This document shows, one piece after another, positions 27,145-37,263 of a stretch of DNA of 64,000 bases. The first letter of the stretch is position 1. Every line of letters starts with the position of its first letter. The DNA is from Microbacterium sp. GTDB lineage: Bacteria; Actinomycetota; Actinomycetes; Actinomycetales; Microbacteriaceae. Both the position numbers and the translations under genes were made by a program. The notes under the pieces are model-generated. The model did no database searches and was not told the origin of the DNA. It was given only the letters and a program-made list of their open reading frames with translations. The stretch is taken from contig QFPM01000009.1 in assembly GCA_003248655.1 (NCBI GenBank), positions 62,001 to 126,000 of the forward strand, read 5' to 3'.

Positions 27145-29355
27145 TCAGTGGGGCAGCTCGGGCTGCGGGGCGGGCGCCCGCACGACGTCGACCGGGCTCG
27201 TCAGCGCGGCGAGCGACGCCGCGACCGAATGATCGGCGTCGTTCGTCTCGCCCGCGTAGGCGCGGAGCACGACGAGCGAGCGCGCCGCGATGTCGAGCAC
27301 GTCGCCACCGTCGCGCAGTCCCGAGTCGGTGAGCGCACCCGTCGTGTCGACGACGACCTCCCACTGGGGGCTGAACTCGGCCCGCGGGACCGTGAACGAC
27401 ACCCCGTCGTCGCCGGCATTGAACAGCACGAGAAAATGCCGATCGTGGATGGTGTCGCCGCGCCGATCGCGCTCGCGGATGCCGTCACCGTTGAGGAACA
27501 CCCCGATCGCCCGGCCGAAGCCTGACTCCCAGTCATCCGGCTGCATCTCGGTGCCGTCGGGTCGCAGCCACGCGATGTCGGGCACCGGCGCGCCCTCTTC
27601 GCGCCGCACGGGGCGCCCGTCGAAGAAGCGGCTGCGGCGGAAGGTCGGATGCTCGCGCCGAAGCCGCGCGAGCGCCCCCGTGAACTCGACGAGCGGCTGG
27701 TCGACGTGCTCCCAGTCGACCCAGGTCACCTCGTTGTCCTGCGCGTAGCCGTTGTTGTTGCCGCCCTGCGTGCGGCCGAGCTCGTCGCCGTGCGCGATCA
27801 TCGGCACGCCCTGGCTGAGCAGCAGCGTCGCGAGGAAGTTCCGCTGCTGCCGCGCGCGCAGGGTCAGGATGCCGGCGTCGTCGGTCGGACCCTCGACACC
27901 GCAGTTCCACGACCGGTTGTGCGATTCGCCGTCGTTGTTGTCCTCGCCGTTGGCGTCGTTGTGCTTCTCGTTGTACGACACGAGATCGCGCAGCGTGAAG
28001 CCGTCGTGGGCGGTGACGAAGTTGATAGATGCCACGGGCCGCCGCCCGTCGTGCTCGTAGAGATCCGCCGATCCGGTCAGCCGCGACGCGAACTCGCCGA
28101 GAGTCGACGGCTCGCCGCGCCAGAAGTCGCGGACGGTGTCACGGTACTTGCCGTTCCACTCCGTCCACTGCGGCGGGAAGTTGCCGACCTGATAGCCGCC
28201 GGGGCCGATGTCCCACGGTTCGGCGATGAGCTTCACCTGCGAGATCACCGGATCCTGCTGGACGATTTCGAAGAAGGCCGCGAGCTTGTCGACCTCGTAG
28301 AACTCGCGCGCGAGGGTTGCGGCGAGATCGAACCGGAACCCGTCGACGTGCATCTCGAGCACCCAGTAGCGCAGCGAGTCCATGATCAGCTGCAGCGTGT
28401 GCGGGTTGCCGACGTTCATGCTGTTGCCGGTGCCCGTGTAGTCGGTGTAGCACCGCTTGTCCTTCTCTTCGAGGCGGTAGTACGCCTCGTTGTCGATGCC
28501 GCGCATCGAGAGCGTCGGGCCCAGGTGGTTGCCCTCGGCGGTGTGGTTGTACACGACATCCAGGATCACTTCGATGCCCGCCGCATGGAGGGCCCGGACC
28601 ATGCCCTTGAACTCCTGCACCTGCTGGCCGCGCTCGCCCGTCGACGCATACGTGTTCTGCGGGGCGAAGAAGGCGATCGTGTTGTAGCCCCAGTAGTTCG
28701 ACAGGCCCTTCTCCTGCAGCGTCGAGTCGTTGACGAACTGGTGCACGGGCATGAGCTCGATCGCCGTCACGCCGATGCGCTTGAGGTGCTCGATGATCGC
28801 GGGATGCGCGATCGCGCTGTAGGTGCCCCGGATCTCCTCGGGGATGTCGGGATGCCGCTCGGTCAGCCCCTTCACGTGCGCCTCGTAGATGACCGACTCG
28901 GCGTACGGGGTCTTGGGCTGGCGGTCGCCCGCCCAATCGAAGAACGGGTTGATGACGACGCCCATCATCATGGATGCCGCCGAGTCGTCGTCGTTGCGCG
29001 AATCGGGATCGCCGAAGGTGTAGCCGAAGACCGGCTGCCCCCACTGCACCTGGCCCTCGACGGCCTTCGCGTACGGGTCGAGGAGGAGCTTGTTCGGGTT
29101 GAAGCGCTGCCCGTTCGCCGGGTCGTTCGGCCCGTACACGCGATAGCCGTAGCGCTGGCCGGGCTGCACGGTCGGCAGGTACGCGTGCCAGACGTGGGCG
29201 TCGACGTCGCGCAGCTCGACGCGCGTCTCTTTGCCGCGGTCGCCGAACAGGCACAGCTCGACCTTCTCGGCGCCCTCGCTGAAGACGGCGAAGTTCGTGC
29301 CGCTCCCGTCGAAGGTCGCGCCCAGTGGATACGCGGACCCCGGCCAAACCTGCAT
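27145..29355 (-). CDS. glgX: Glycogen debranching enzyme GlgX/TreX
   Basis: A 736-residue isoamylase-type GH13 enzyme that debranches glycogen and supplies linear chains to TreY. It has a CBM48-like N-terminus (YPLGATFDGSGTNFAVFSEG), VVYNHTAEGNH, the catalytic blocks GFRFDLAATL (nucleophile) and LIAEPWDIG (acid), and FVTAHDGFTLRDL. First gene of the trehalose operon; the ATG is preceded by GGGGGAGG. Together treX, treY and treZ make trehalose, a stress protectant and cell-wall lipid precursor in actinobacteria, from stored glucan. Confidence 0.95.
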   Translation of the reverse strand: MQVWPGSAYPLGATFDGSGTNFAVFSEGAEKVELCLFGDRGKETRVELRDVDAHVWHAYLPTVQPGQRYGYRVYGPNDPANGQRFNPNKLLLDPYAKAVEGQVQWGQPVFGYTFGDPDSRNDDDSAASMMMGVVINPFFDWAGDRQPKTPYAESVIYEAHVKGLTERHPDIPEEIRGTYSAIAHPAIIEHLKRIGVTAIELMPVHQFVNDSTLQEKGLSNYWGYNTIAFFAPQNTYASTGERGQQVQEFKGMVRALHAAGIEVILDVVYNHTAEGNHLGPTLSMRGIDNEAYYRLEEKDKRCYTDYTGTGNSMNVGNPHTLQLIMDSLRYWVLEMHVDGFRFDLAATLAREFYEVDKLAAFFEIVQQDPVISQVKLIAEPWDIGPGGYQVGNFPPQWTEWNGKYRDTVRDFWRGEPSTLGEFASRLTGSADLYEHDGRRPVASINFVTAHDGFTLRDLVSYNEKHNDANGEDNNDGESHNRSWNCGVEGPTDDAGILTLRARQQRNFLATLLLSQGVPMIAHGDELGRTQGGNNNGYAQDNEVTWVDWEHVDQPLVEFTGALARLRREHPTFRRSRFFDGRPVRREEGAPVPDIAWLRPDGTEMQPDDWESGFGRAIGVFLNGDGIRERDRRGDTIHDRHFLVLFNAGDDGVSFTVPRAEFSPQWEVVVDTTGALTDSGLRDGGDVLDIAARSLVVLRAYAGETNDADHSVAASLAALTSPVDVVRAPAPQPELPH

Positions 29356-29456
29356 GTGCGCCTCCCCCGTCAGGTCTCCTCAGCCTACGGTCTCGACGTT
29401 TCGGGCGGGTGTCGCGAGGCGGGGGCTGGACGCGGCGGCGTCCGGCCGTGTAATGG

Positions 29457-29924
29457 TCAGCGCAGGGCGAGCTGCTCGGTGAGGTAGTCGGCGAGGGGGC
29501 GCGGGGGCGCCGTCGGGCTCCAGCGCAGGTGCGGGATGCCATCCGCCACAGACAGGGGGCCGGACTGACCGTCGCGCGCGAGCGCGTCGAGGTCGAGTTC
29601 GGCAAACCCGAGGTGCACGACCTCGCCGTCGGCGAAGCCGCCGCGGGCTGCGGCCGCCGCGCGCTCGGATCGCTCGCGCTGCGCCTGCGCCGTGTACCCG
29701 CGCGGCGCTTCGGTGCGGGCGCGCAGCACCTCGCCCGTCGCGTAGACCGCGGCATCCCCGATCAGCAGCGCGCCGAGGTGCCACGCCTCGCCGACGGGCA
29801 CGATCCGCGGCGCACGCCCGAAGCCGAGGAGCTTGCGCGCGCTCGCCCAGTCCCCCAGCCGCTCGCGCGGCGAGCCCGCGAGCCGGGCCCGAGCGTCGTC
29901 GATCAGGTCACGGGCGTCGGTCAT
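29457..29924 (-). CDS. Conserved hypothetical protein
   Basis: A 155-residue soluble protein (MTDARDLIDDARARLAG). The middle reads GFGRAPRIVPVGEAWHLGALLIGD and the end PTAPPRPLADYLTEQL. No catalytic motif or membrane segment was recognised. Its start overlaps the stop of the SDR gene by 4 bp (ATGA), so the two are expressed together. Confidence 0.75.
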   Translation of the reverse strand: MTDARDLIDDARARLAGSPRERLGDWASARKLLGFGRAPRIVPVGEAWHLGALLIGDAAVYATGEVLRARTEAPRGYTAQAQRERSERAAAAARGGFADGEVVHLGFAELDLDALARDGQSGPLSVADGIPHLRWSPTAPPRPLADYLTEQLALR

Positions 29925-30616
29925 CGCGGCCCGGGGCGCACCGACAGGTCGCTGATCACGGCATCGCGCGGCAGGTCGAGCGCCGTGAGGATCGCCGTCG
30001 CGACGGATGCCGGGTCGATCCAGCGGTCGGGGTCGTAATCCGCGCCCTCCTGCGCGTGCACCTCCTGCTGCATGGGTGTCGCCGTGCGGCCGGGATAGAC
30101 GCTCGTGACGCGCACCCCGTGCGGCGCCTCTTCGCCGCGGAGGGCATCGGCGAGCGCCTTCAGGCCGTGCTTGGATGCCGCATACGCCGCCCAGTCGGGG
30201 TGCGCCGTGAGACCCGCGCCGGAGTTGATGAAGAGCACCTGTCCGCGCGCCGCGCGCAGGCGCGGCAGGAGCACACGGGTCAGCTCGGCGGGGGCGACGA
30301 GGTTGACGGCGAGCTGGCTCGTCCAGGCATCCCGCGGCAGCTCGGCGACGGGGCCGAGCGTGACGACGCCGGCCGCGTGGACGATCGAGTCGACGGCATC
30401 CGGGATGTCTGCGGCGGCCACGGCGGCGGCGATCGTCTCGGGGTGGGCGAGGTCGGCCGCGATCGTGGCCGACCCGGGGAACGCGGCGGCCAGGTCGGTC
30501 GCGCGGCTTTCGTCGCGCGCGACGAGCACGAGCCGGTCGCCGCGCTCGTGGAGCCGCCGTGCGACGAGCTGCCCGATGCCCGACCCCGCGCCGGTGATGA
30601 CGTGGAGGGATGCCAT
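29921..30616 (-). CDS. Short-chain dehydrogenase/reductase (SDR)
   Basis: A 231-residue classical SDR. The nucleotide-binding glycine motif is VITGAGSGIG (residues 5-14), the NNAG equivalent is VHAAG, Ser of FINSGAG and the YAASK pair (YxxxK) form the catalytic set, and VYPGRTATPM follows. Cytosolic oxidoreductase; the substrate cannot be inferred. The ATG at 30616 follows AGGATGGATGCC, which may act both as Shine-Dalgarno and as a -10; an ATG three codons upstream is an alternative. Confidence 0.92.
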   Translation of the reverse strand: MASLHVITGAGSGIGQLVARRLHERGDRLVLVARDESRATDLAAAFPGSATIAADLAHPETIAAAVAAADIPDAVDSIVHAAGVVTLGPVAELPRDAWTSQLAVNLVAPAELTRVLLPRLRAARGQVLFINSGAGLTAHPDWAAYAASKHGLKALADALRGEEAPHGVRVTSVYPGRTATPMQQEVHAQEGADYDPDRWIDPASVATAILTALDLPRDAVISDLSVRPGPR

Positions 30617-30639
30617 GGCATCCATCCTGGCATCGGCCT

Positions 30640-30732
30640 GGTCTCGATACACCGGCGCTGCGCGCCGGCACTCGACCACCGGGGGGCCAGCCGACACTCG
30701 ACCACCGAAAGTCGCGCCGGCACTCGACCACC
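30640..30732. repeat. GGTCTCGATA / CACTCGACCACC intergenic repeat
   Basis: Begins with GGTCTCGATACACCGGCGC paired imperfectly with GCGCCGGCACTCGACCACC. CACTCGACCACC then recurs at 30669, 30695 and 30721, exactly 26 bp apart. Similar GGTCTCGATA...CTCGACCACC elements are common between genes in Microbacteriaceae (general knowledge). A lone TATCGAGACC half copy occurs near 61045. Confidence 0.75.
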
Positions 30733-30742
30733 TAAAGAGCGG

Positions 30743-32293
30743 TCAGATGCCGCCGTCGACCGAGCGGATGAACTCGCCCGGCTCTTCGGGAACGAGGACG
30801 GGGGTCTCGCGGTTGAGCGAGCGACCGTCGAAGAAGGGCTTCGAGCGGGGAAACATGTACCAGATGAACATCAGCACGACACCGACGAGGAGCGCGCCGA
30901 TGCCGACGACGAACGTGCCGCCGATGCCGAAGAGCACGGTGTAGCCGTAGTCGACGTCCCACATGTCGATCGCCGACTTCACAAACGCGAACGTCAGCAT
31001 GAGCGCGCCAAGCATCGGGAAGATGCCCTTGAACCACAGGTCGCGGGCCGACTTTCCGAGGTCGCGGCGGTAGTACCAGGCGCACGCGTAGCCGGTGATG
31101 GCGTAGTAGAACGCGATCGCAAGGCCGAGCGAGAGGATCGAGTCCTGCAGGATGTTGTCGCTGATGAGCGTCATGCCGACGTAATAGCAGATCGCGACCG
31201 TGCCGCCGACGAGGGTCGAGAAGGACGGCGTCTTGTAGACGGGGTGCACGTTCTTGAACCGCTCCGGGAGCGCCCGGTAGACACCCATCGCGAGGGTCCC
31301 GCGCGCCGTCGGGAGGATCGTCGTCTGCGTCGACGAGACCGCCGAGATCAGCACAGCGACAACGAGCAGCCAGCCCCACGGGCCGAGGAGGCCGTCCTTG
31401 ATCGCGAGGAAGAAGTCGTCGGCGTTGTCTTCGTTGCCAAGGCCTGTGCCACTCGAGCCGAGCCCGGCGTACATCATCGCCGAGATCGTCACGGCGACGT
31501 ACGTGAACAGCAGGATGATCGTCGTCAGCAGGGCCGCGCGGCCCGGAATCCGCTTCGGGTCCTTCGTCTCTTCGTTGAGCGCGAGGCAGGTGTCCCAGCC
31601 CCAGTAGATGAAGAGGGCGAGCAGCACCGCCTCAGTGAACCCCTGGAAGTCGGTGAAGGCGAACGGGTTGAGCCAGCTCCACTCGAACGGCGTCGGGTCA
31701 GGCGCCGTGCCCGTGAAGAACTGCCACAGCGCGGCGACGACGAAGATCGCGAGGGCGAGGTACTGCACCGCGAGCAGGATGTTCTGGATGCGCTCTCCGA
31801 TCTCGACCCCGCGCCAGCTCACCCACGTCATCGCGGCGATGAAGGCGACGGCGACCAGGATGATCCGCCAGTCGTTGTTCTCGAGTTCCAGCCCGAACAA
31901 GTCCCAGAAGTACACCGACGCGATCTGCGCGAGGTTCGCGAGCACGACCATGCCGGCGACGGCGACACCCCAGCCGCCCATCCAACCCACCCACGGGCCG
32001 AACGCCTTCGTGCCCCAGGTGAAGGTCGTGCCGCAGTCGGGGATCTCGTTGTTCAGCTCGCGATACGCGAACGCGATGAAAAGCATCGGCACGAACGCGA
32101 TGATGAACGCGATCGGCGCCTGCGCTCCGACGGCGACGACGACGAAGCCGAGCGTCGCGACGAGCGAGTAGACCGGGGCGGTGGATGCCAGGCCGATCAC
32201 GGTCGAGCCCCAGAGGCCCAGCGTGCCGGTGGCGAGACCCTTGCCCTCGCCGCGGTCGAGACTGATGGGGGTGGTGGAACCGAAATCGCTCAT
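30743..32293 (-). CDS. APC-superfamily amino acid/polyamine permease
   Basis: A 516-residue transporter with about 12 membrane helices. It opens LATGTLGLWGSTVIGLASTAP, matching the unwound first helix of APC-fold carriers, followed by AYRELNNEIPDCGTTFTW and FIYWGWDTCLALNEETKDP. These features fit bacterial amino-acid or polyamine permeases; specificity is not visible. The ATG is preceded by GGAGGT at good spacing. Between that site and the upstream region lie two mutually exclusive hairpins, suggesting RNA-level control. Confidence 0.92.
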   Translation of the reverse strand: MSDFGSTTPISLDRGEGKGLATGTLGLWGSTVIGLASTAPVYSLVATLGFVVVAVGAQAPIAFIIAFVPMLFIAFAYRELNNEIPDCGTTFTWGTKAFGPWVGWMGGWGVAVAGMVVLANLAQIASVYFWDLFGLELENNDWRIILVAVAFIAAMTWVSWRGVEIGERIQNILLAVQYLALAIFVVAALWQFFTGTAPDPTPFEWSWLNPFAFTDFQGFTEAVLLALFIYWGWDTCLALNEETKDPKRIPGRAALLTTIILLFTYVAVTISAMMYAGLGSSGTGLGNEDNADDFFLAIKDGLLGPWGWLLVVAVLISAVSSTQTTILPTARGTLAMGVYRALPERFKNVHPVYKTPSFSTLVGGTVAICYYVGMTLISDNILQDSILSLGLAIAFYYAITGYACAWYYRRDLGKSARDLWFKGIFPMLGALMLTFAFVKSAIDMWDVDYGYTVLFGIGGTFVVGIGALLVGVVLMFIWYMFPRSKPFFDGRSLNRETPVLVPEEPGEFIRSVDGGI

Positions 32294-32311
32294 AACGGTG
32301 ACCTCCGGGGG

Positions 32312-32347
32312 TCTGCTCGGGTTGTCGAGCAGAGTAGCGGCAACCCG
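32312..32347 (-). promoter_or_regulatory. Possible attenuator: two competing hairpins in the permease leader
   Basis: On the transcribed strand, TCTGCTC pairs with GAGCAGA (32312-32318 with 32327-32333, 8-nt loop), while CGGGTTG pairs with CAACCCG (32318-32324 with 32341-32347). The two 7-bp stems share bases and cannot form together. They end a few bases before the GGAGGT ribosome-binding site. Confidence 0.45.
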
Positions 32348-32426
32348 GCGCGCGCGGGGACTGTCCGTGAGGGCGAAACCTCCGGCATCCACTGGCCCTT
32401 GCGTACACCGCGACGAGCGACCGCTG

Positions 32427-32966
32427 TCAGGCGATGGGGTGGGTGTGCACGGCGGATGCCAGGGAGGTCCCGTTCACGTCGAGGTAGAGCTGACCCTCGG
32501 TGACCGACAGGGTCACCGAGTTGCGGCGCTCGATCGCGGCGGCCGCGGCAGACACGAATCCCGGGTCGAAGCTGTGCAGCACGATCCGGTCGGCACCGTG
32601 GATCTTCTTGCCCGCCCACTGCGGCAGCAACCGCGACGGGTCGCGGTGGGTGTAGATGACCGTCCGCGCGGCGAGCCGGCTGCCGCGGTGGAGGCGATCG
32701 GCATCCGGCGCCCCGACCTCGATCCACGCGGTGATGCTGCCCGTCGCGTCGCGGACGAGCACGGCCGGCTCGTCGACCGCCGAGACGCCCTCGCTGAAGG
32801 CGACGCCCTCGGCGTACTCGAGGCAGTAGGCGAGCACGCGCGTGAGCAGGAACTCCGCCGTCTCGGACGGATGCTGCCCGACGCGCAGCGACAGCTCCTC
32901 GTACACGCCCCGGTCGACGTCGGCCAGCTGCACATCGAAGGTGTGCATCACCACGCCGATCGCCAT
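32427..32966 (-). CDS. YaeQ family protein
   Basis: A 179-residue protein of the YaeQ family, which has a restriction-endonuclease-like (PD-(D/E)XK) fold. Family blocks seen: HTFDVQLADVDRGVYEEL, AYCLEYAEGVAFSEG, VDEPAVLVRD, TAWIEVGAPDADRLH and VIYTHRDPSRLL. The E-G and D residues around AWIEVG correspond to the PD-(D/E)XK core. Cellular role is unclear. It is divergent from a TetR regulator, and both starts have TAGGCT 6 nt upstream. Confidence 0.9.
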   Translation of the reverse strand: MAIGVVMHTFDVQLADVDRGVYEELSLRVGQHPSETAEFLLTRVLAYCLEYAEGVAFSEGVSAVDEPAVLVRDATGSITAWIEVGAPDADRLHRGSRLAARTVIYTHRDPSRLLPQWAGKKIHGADRIVLHSFDPGFVSAAAAAIERRNSVTLSVTEGQLYLDVNGTSLASAVHTHPIA

Positions 32967-32972
32967 GGGTCG

Positions 32973-32978
32973 AGCCTA
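32973..32978 (-). promoter_or_regulatory. Leaderless -10 element of yaeQ
   Basis: TAGGCT 6 nt before the ATG at 32966. It forms an inverted repeat (CGAGCCTA / TAGGCTCG) with the TetR gene's -10 at 33022. Confidence 0.5.
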
Positions 32979-33021
32979 GCCCGCGGGCATCCTTCCGCTT
33001 GGAGGTATTCGGCACCCGGAT

Positions 33022-33027
33022 TAGGCT
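33022..33027 (+). promoter_or_regulatory. Promoter of the TetR gene
   Basis: TTGGAG (32999-33004), a 17-bp spacer and TAGGCT; the ATG follows after 6 nt. Confidence 0.55.
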
Positions 33028-33033
33028 CGCGAC

Positions 33034-33666
33034 ATGACCCCCACCGCTCCGGATGCCGCGGCGCCGGATGCCGGGCGCCCGCGCGGCAGCTACGCGAAGG
33101 GCGTCGCGCGCCGGCAGGCGATCCTCGATCGCGCGATCGAGGTGTTCGCCCAGCGGGGCGGACGCCGCACGAGTCTGCGCGCGATCGCGCAGGAAGTCGG
33201 GGTCACCCACGCCGCCCTCACGCACTATTTCGGGTCACTCGACGAGCTGCTCGTCGCGGTGTACCGGGCCTCCGAGGCACCGCCCGACGGCGAGCCGGCG
33301 ACCGAGCACGACGGCGACGCGACCCCCGCCGAGATGATGCGCCGGTCCGCGGAGGCGAACCGCGCCGTCCCCGGCCTCGTGCAGCTCTACTCGACGCTCG
33401 TCGCGTCGGCGCTCGATGACGCAGACTCCGCCGCGTACGCGTTCGCGACCGACCGGTTCGCCCGCCTGCGCGGCCAGCTCGCGGAGCGTGTCCAGGCACA
33501 GCAGGATGCCGGGCTGCTCCGCGCCGACCTCGAGCCCCACCTCGTCGCGGCTCTCGTCATCGCGGCATCCGATGGCCTGCAGACGCAGTGGCTCCTCGAG
33601 CCCTCGGTCGACCACGCGGCCGCCCTGGCGCTACTCGACCGGCTGCTCGCGCCGCCAGCTTCCTGA
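33034..33666 (+). CDS. TetR-family transcriptional regulator
   Basis: A 210-residue regulator. The helix-turn-helix spans about residues 25-72 (ARRQAILDRAIEVFAQRGGR, TSLRAIAQEVGVTHAALTHYFGS). The C-terminal domain is all-helical with no recognisable ligand signature. It is divergent from yaeQ and convergent with the DnaJ-like gene. Target genes unknown; the symmetric promoter region with yaeQ is the obvious candidate. Confidence 0.92.
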   Translation: MTPTAPDAAAPDAGRPRGSYAKGVARRQAILDRAIEVFAQRGGRRTSLRAIAQEVGVTHAALTHYFGSLDELLVAVYRASEAPPDGEPATEHDGDATPAEMMRRSAEANRAVPGLVQLYSTLVASALDDADSAAYAFATDRFARLRGQLAERVQAQQDAGLLRADLEPHLVAALVIAASDGLQTQWLLEPSVDHAAALALLDRLLAPPAS

Positions 33667-33672
33667 CAGGGC

Positions 33673-34614
33673 TCAGACGAAGCGGACGACCTGCTGCAGA
33701 CGGGTGCGGATGTCGAACAGCTCGTTGCCGCCGATGTCGCGTGCACCGCTGATGCCGCGGCGCAGCACCGTCGCGAGCGTCGAGCGCGCGACCACCACGA
33801 CGGGCGTGCCCCGCACGCGTCCGAGCTCGTCGAGCGCCGTCGCCACATCGTCGTCGGGCAGCACCACGATCGCCCCGCTGAACCGCACGCGCGCGGCGCG
33901 CGCGACGGCTCGAGTCGCCGCGACGAGGTCGCCGATCGGGGAACCCGTGACGCCATCGCCGATCAGCTCGCCGCGCCGCATCCGCACCGCTCCCCCGAAG
34001 TCTTCGCTGAGCACTGCGTACAGGCCGCTCGGACCGAGCACGATGTGGTCGAGCTTGAGGTCCGCGTCGCGCGGGTCGGCCGCGACGTCGTGCCAGACGG
34101 TATAGCCCATACCGAGGTCGGCGACGATGCGCGCCGTCGCCTCCTCGGCGAGCGCGTCGGCGAGCAGGCGCTTGAGCTCACGTGGCGCCGTGCGCACGAG
34201 CGCCGGATCGTACGGGTCGGGCAGCTCCGCACCCCGACCGACCCACTCGCGCATGAGCGTCAGGTAGCGCTCGCGCCGCCAGCCGCCGGGCTGACCGAAC
34301 GAGCGCGCCCGCGGCCGCGTGTCGGCGGGGCGGCCAGGCGGATGCCACGTGCGAGCGTCCGCGCCGGGCGTCGGCGCGTACTGCGGCGCGTCGGCACCGA
34401 ACCCGTGCCCACGGTCGTAGGCGGCCCGGGCATCCGGCGTTCCGACGAGCTCCCACGCGCGCTGCACCTGCACGAACGCCGCCGCATCGCCGCCGGTGTC
34501 GGGATGCGTCGCCCGCAGCCGCAGGCGGTAGGCACGGCGGAGGTCGTCGTCCGTGGCATCCGGAGCGATCTGCAGCACCTCATAGGCGGATGCCGACAGG
34601 GGAGAGTCGAACAC
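33673..34614 (-). CDS. J-domain protein with NERD-like C-terminal domain
   Basis: A 313-residue protein. Residues 9-68 are a J domain (SAYEVLQIAPDATDDDLRRA, with HPD in ATHPDTGG), which activates an Hsp70. A Pro-rich linker follows. The last 130 residues (VWHDVAADPRDADLKLDHIV, VLGPSGLYAVLSEDFGG) resemble a NERD nuclease-related domain. The GTG start at 34614 lies 3 nt beyond the stop of the enoyl-CoA hydratase-like gene, so they are probably co-transcribed. Partner chaperone and substrate unknown. Confidence 0.82.
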   Translation of the reverse strand: MFDSPLSASAYEVLQIAPDATDDDLRRAYRLRLRATHPDTGGDAAAFVQVQRAWELVGTPDARAAYDRGHGFGADAPQYAPTPGADARTWHPPGRPADTRPRARSFGQPGGWRRERYLTLMREWVGRGAELPDPYDPALVRTAPRELKRLLADALAEEATARIVADLGMGYTVWHDVAADPRDADLKLDHIVLGPSGLYAVLSEDFGGAVRMRRGELIGDGVTGSPIGDLVAATRAVARAARVRFSGAIVVLPDDDVATALDELGRVRGTPVVVVARSTLATVLRRGISGARDIGGNELFDIRTRLQQVVRFV

Positions 34615-34617
34615 GTG

Positions 34618-35700
34618 TCAGTCCCAGAGGGTGGCGTGCGGGCCGGGCGGAACCCAGGCGAGCGCCTGCGCGCCGAGATCCGCCGGGAGGTCGCTCGCCG
34701 TCGCGGGCTGCCAGCGCGGGGTGCGGTCCTTGTCGACGAGCTGCGCGCGGATGCCCTCGATGAGGTCGGGCTGCGTGTGCGCTAACCACCGCACCAGGCC
34801 GTACTCCTGCGCGAGGGCCGCGCGCAGGTTCGGGAGTTCGCGCGCCGCGCGCACCGCTGCGAGGGACACCGCGAGGGACGTCGGCGAGAGCTCGTCGAGC
34901 GTGTCGGCGGCGGCGTGGGCATCGGGCTCGGTGCGCGCGCGCAGACGCTCGACGATCTCGGTGACCGAATCCGCCGCGAAGGCATCGTCGATCCACGGGC
35001 GGGCCGCCTCGAGCGCCGACGGCGCGGGAGTCTCATCGAACAGCAGCACGATCTCCGCGGGCGTCGCCGGGTCTGCGCGGGTCACGAGGGCCTCACGCAG
35101 GTCGCCGAGGCGCTCGCTCGGCACGAGGGCGTCGGCGAAGCCCGCGTAGATCGCGTCGGCGGCATTCATCGTCCCGCCGGTGAGCGCGAGGTACTCGCCG
35201 GTGCGTCCCGGGGCGTGTGCGAGCAGCCACGAGCCGCCGACGTCGGGGGTCAAGCCGATGCGGGTCTCGGGCATCGCGAGTCGCGAGCGCTCCGTGACGA
35301 TGCGCACGGACGCGTGCCCCGCGACGCCGATGCCGCCGCCCATCGTCACGCCGTCGGCGAGCGCGACGATCTGCTTCGGGTATTCGTCGATGCGCGCGTT
35401 GAGCGCGTACTCGGCACGGAAGAACTCCGCCGTGTCGTCGGGGCGGCCGCTGACGATCTGCTCCCGGAGCGCGCGCACGTCACCGCCCGCGCACAGACCC
35501 CGCTCGCCCGCGCCGTCGATGAGCACGAGCTCGACGGCGGGATCGTGCTCCCAGGCATCCAGCGCTCGGGTCAGCAACGTCAGCATCTCGAGATCGAGCG
35601 CGTTGATCGCCCGGGGGCGGTTGAGGGTGAGCCGGCCGACGGCTCCCTCGACGCGGATCAGGACGGGCGGCTCGGGCTCAGACGGTGCGGCGTCGCTCAC
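34618..35700 (-). CDS. Enoyl-CoA hydratase/isomerase family, 3-hydroxyisobutyryl-CoA hydrolase-like
   Basis: A 360-residue crotonase-fold enzyme. The oxyanion-forming block is LCAGGDVRAL, followed by DGVTMGGGIGVAGHASVRIV, and the HIBYL-CoA hydrolase feature AMPETRIGLTPDVGG contains the catalytic Glu. Its length (enoyl hydratases are about 260 residues) and the extended C-terminus support the hydrolase, which acts in valine catabolism. GTG start at 35700 (VSDAAPSEPE). It precedes the J-domain gene on the same strand. Confidence 0.88.
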   Translation of the reverse strand: MSDAAPSEPEPPVLIRVEGAVGRLTLNRPRAINALDLEMLTLLTRALDAWEHDPAVELVLIDGAGERGLCAGGDVRALREQIVSGRPDDTAEFFRAEYALNARIDEYPKQIVALADGVTMGGGIGVAGHASVRIVTERSRLAMPETRIGLTPDVGGSWLLAHAPGRTGEYLALTGGTMNAADAIYAGFADALVPSERLGDLREALVTRADPATPAEIVLLFDETPAPSALEAARPWIDDAFAADSVTEIVERLRARTEPDAHAAADTLDELSPTSLAVSLAAVRAARELPNLRAALAQEYGLVRWLAHTQPDLIEGIRAQLVDKDRTPRWQPATASDLPADLGAQALAWVPPGPHATLWD

Positions 35701-35712
35701 CCCTGAACAGTA

Positions 35713-35819
35713 CCGCGTTCGGTTCTCCGGAGATCCGGTACCCGGTTCTGGCGAGATCCGCGCCGGTGCGCGGGTGCGGGCGCGGGCGCCGCCCGAATCT
35801 CCGGAGAACTGAACGGCGG
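35713..35819. repeat. Intergenic palindrome, family GTTCTCCGGAGAT
   Basis: Arms of about 22 bp containing GTTCTCCGGAGAT (35722-35734) and ATCTCCGGAGAAC (35797-35809); TCTCCGGAGA is itself palindromic. CGCCGGTGCGCGGG occurs in the core and again just outside. It lies between the divergent hydrolase and ABC transporter genes, about 100 bp before the latter. Confidence 0.85.
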
Positions 35820-35916
35820 AGCGCCGGTGCGCGGGCCGCCCGGAGCGCCCTACCCGGGATTCGGCCCCCGATCGGGCAGGATGGAGCGACCGCCGCCGCC
35901 GACGAGAGGCCCCCAC

Positions 35917-37259
<1,343 letters not shown>

Positions 37260-37263
<4 letters not shown>

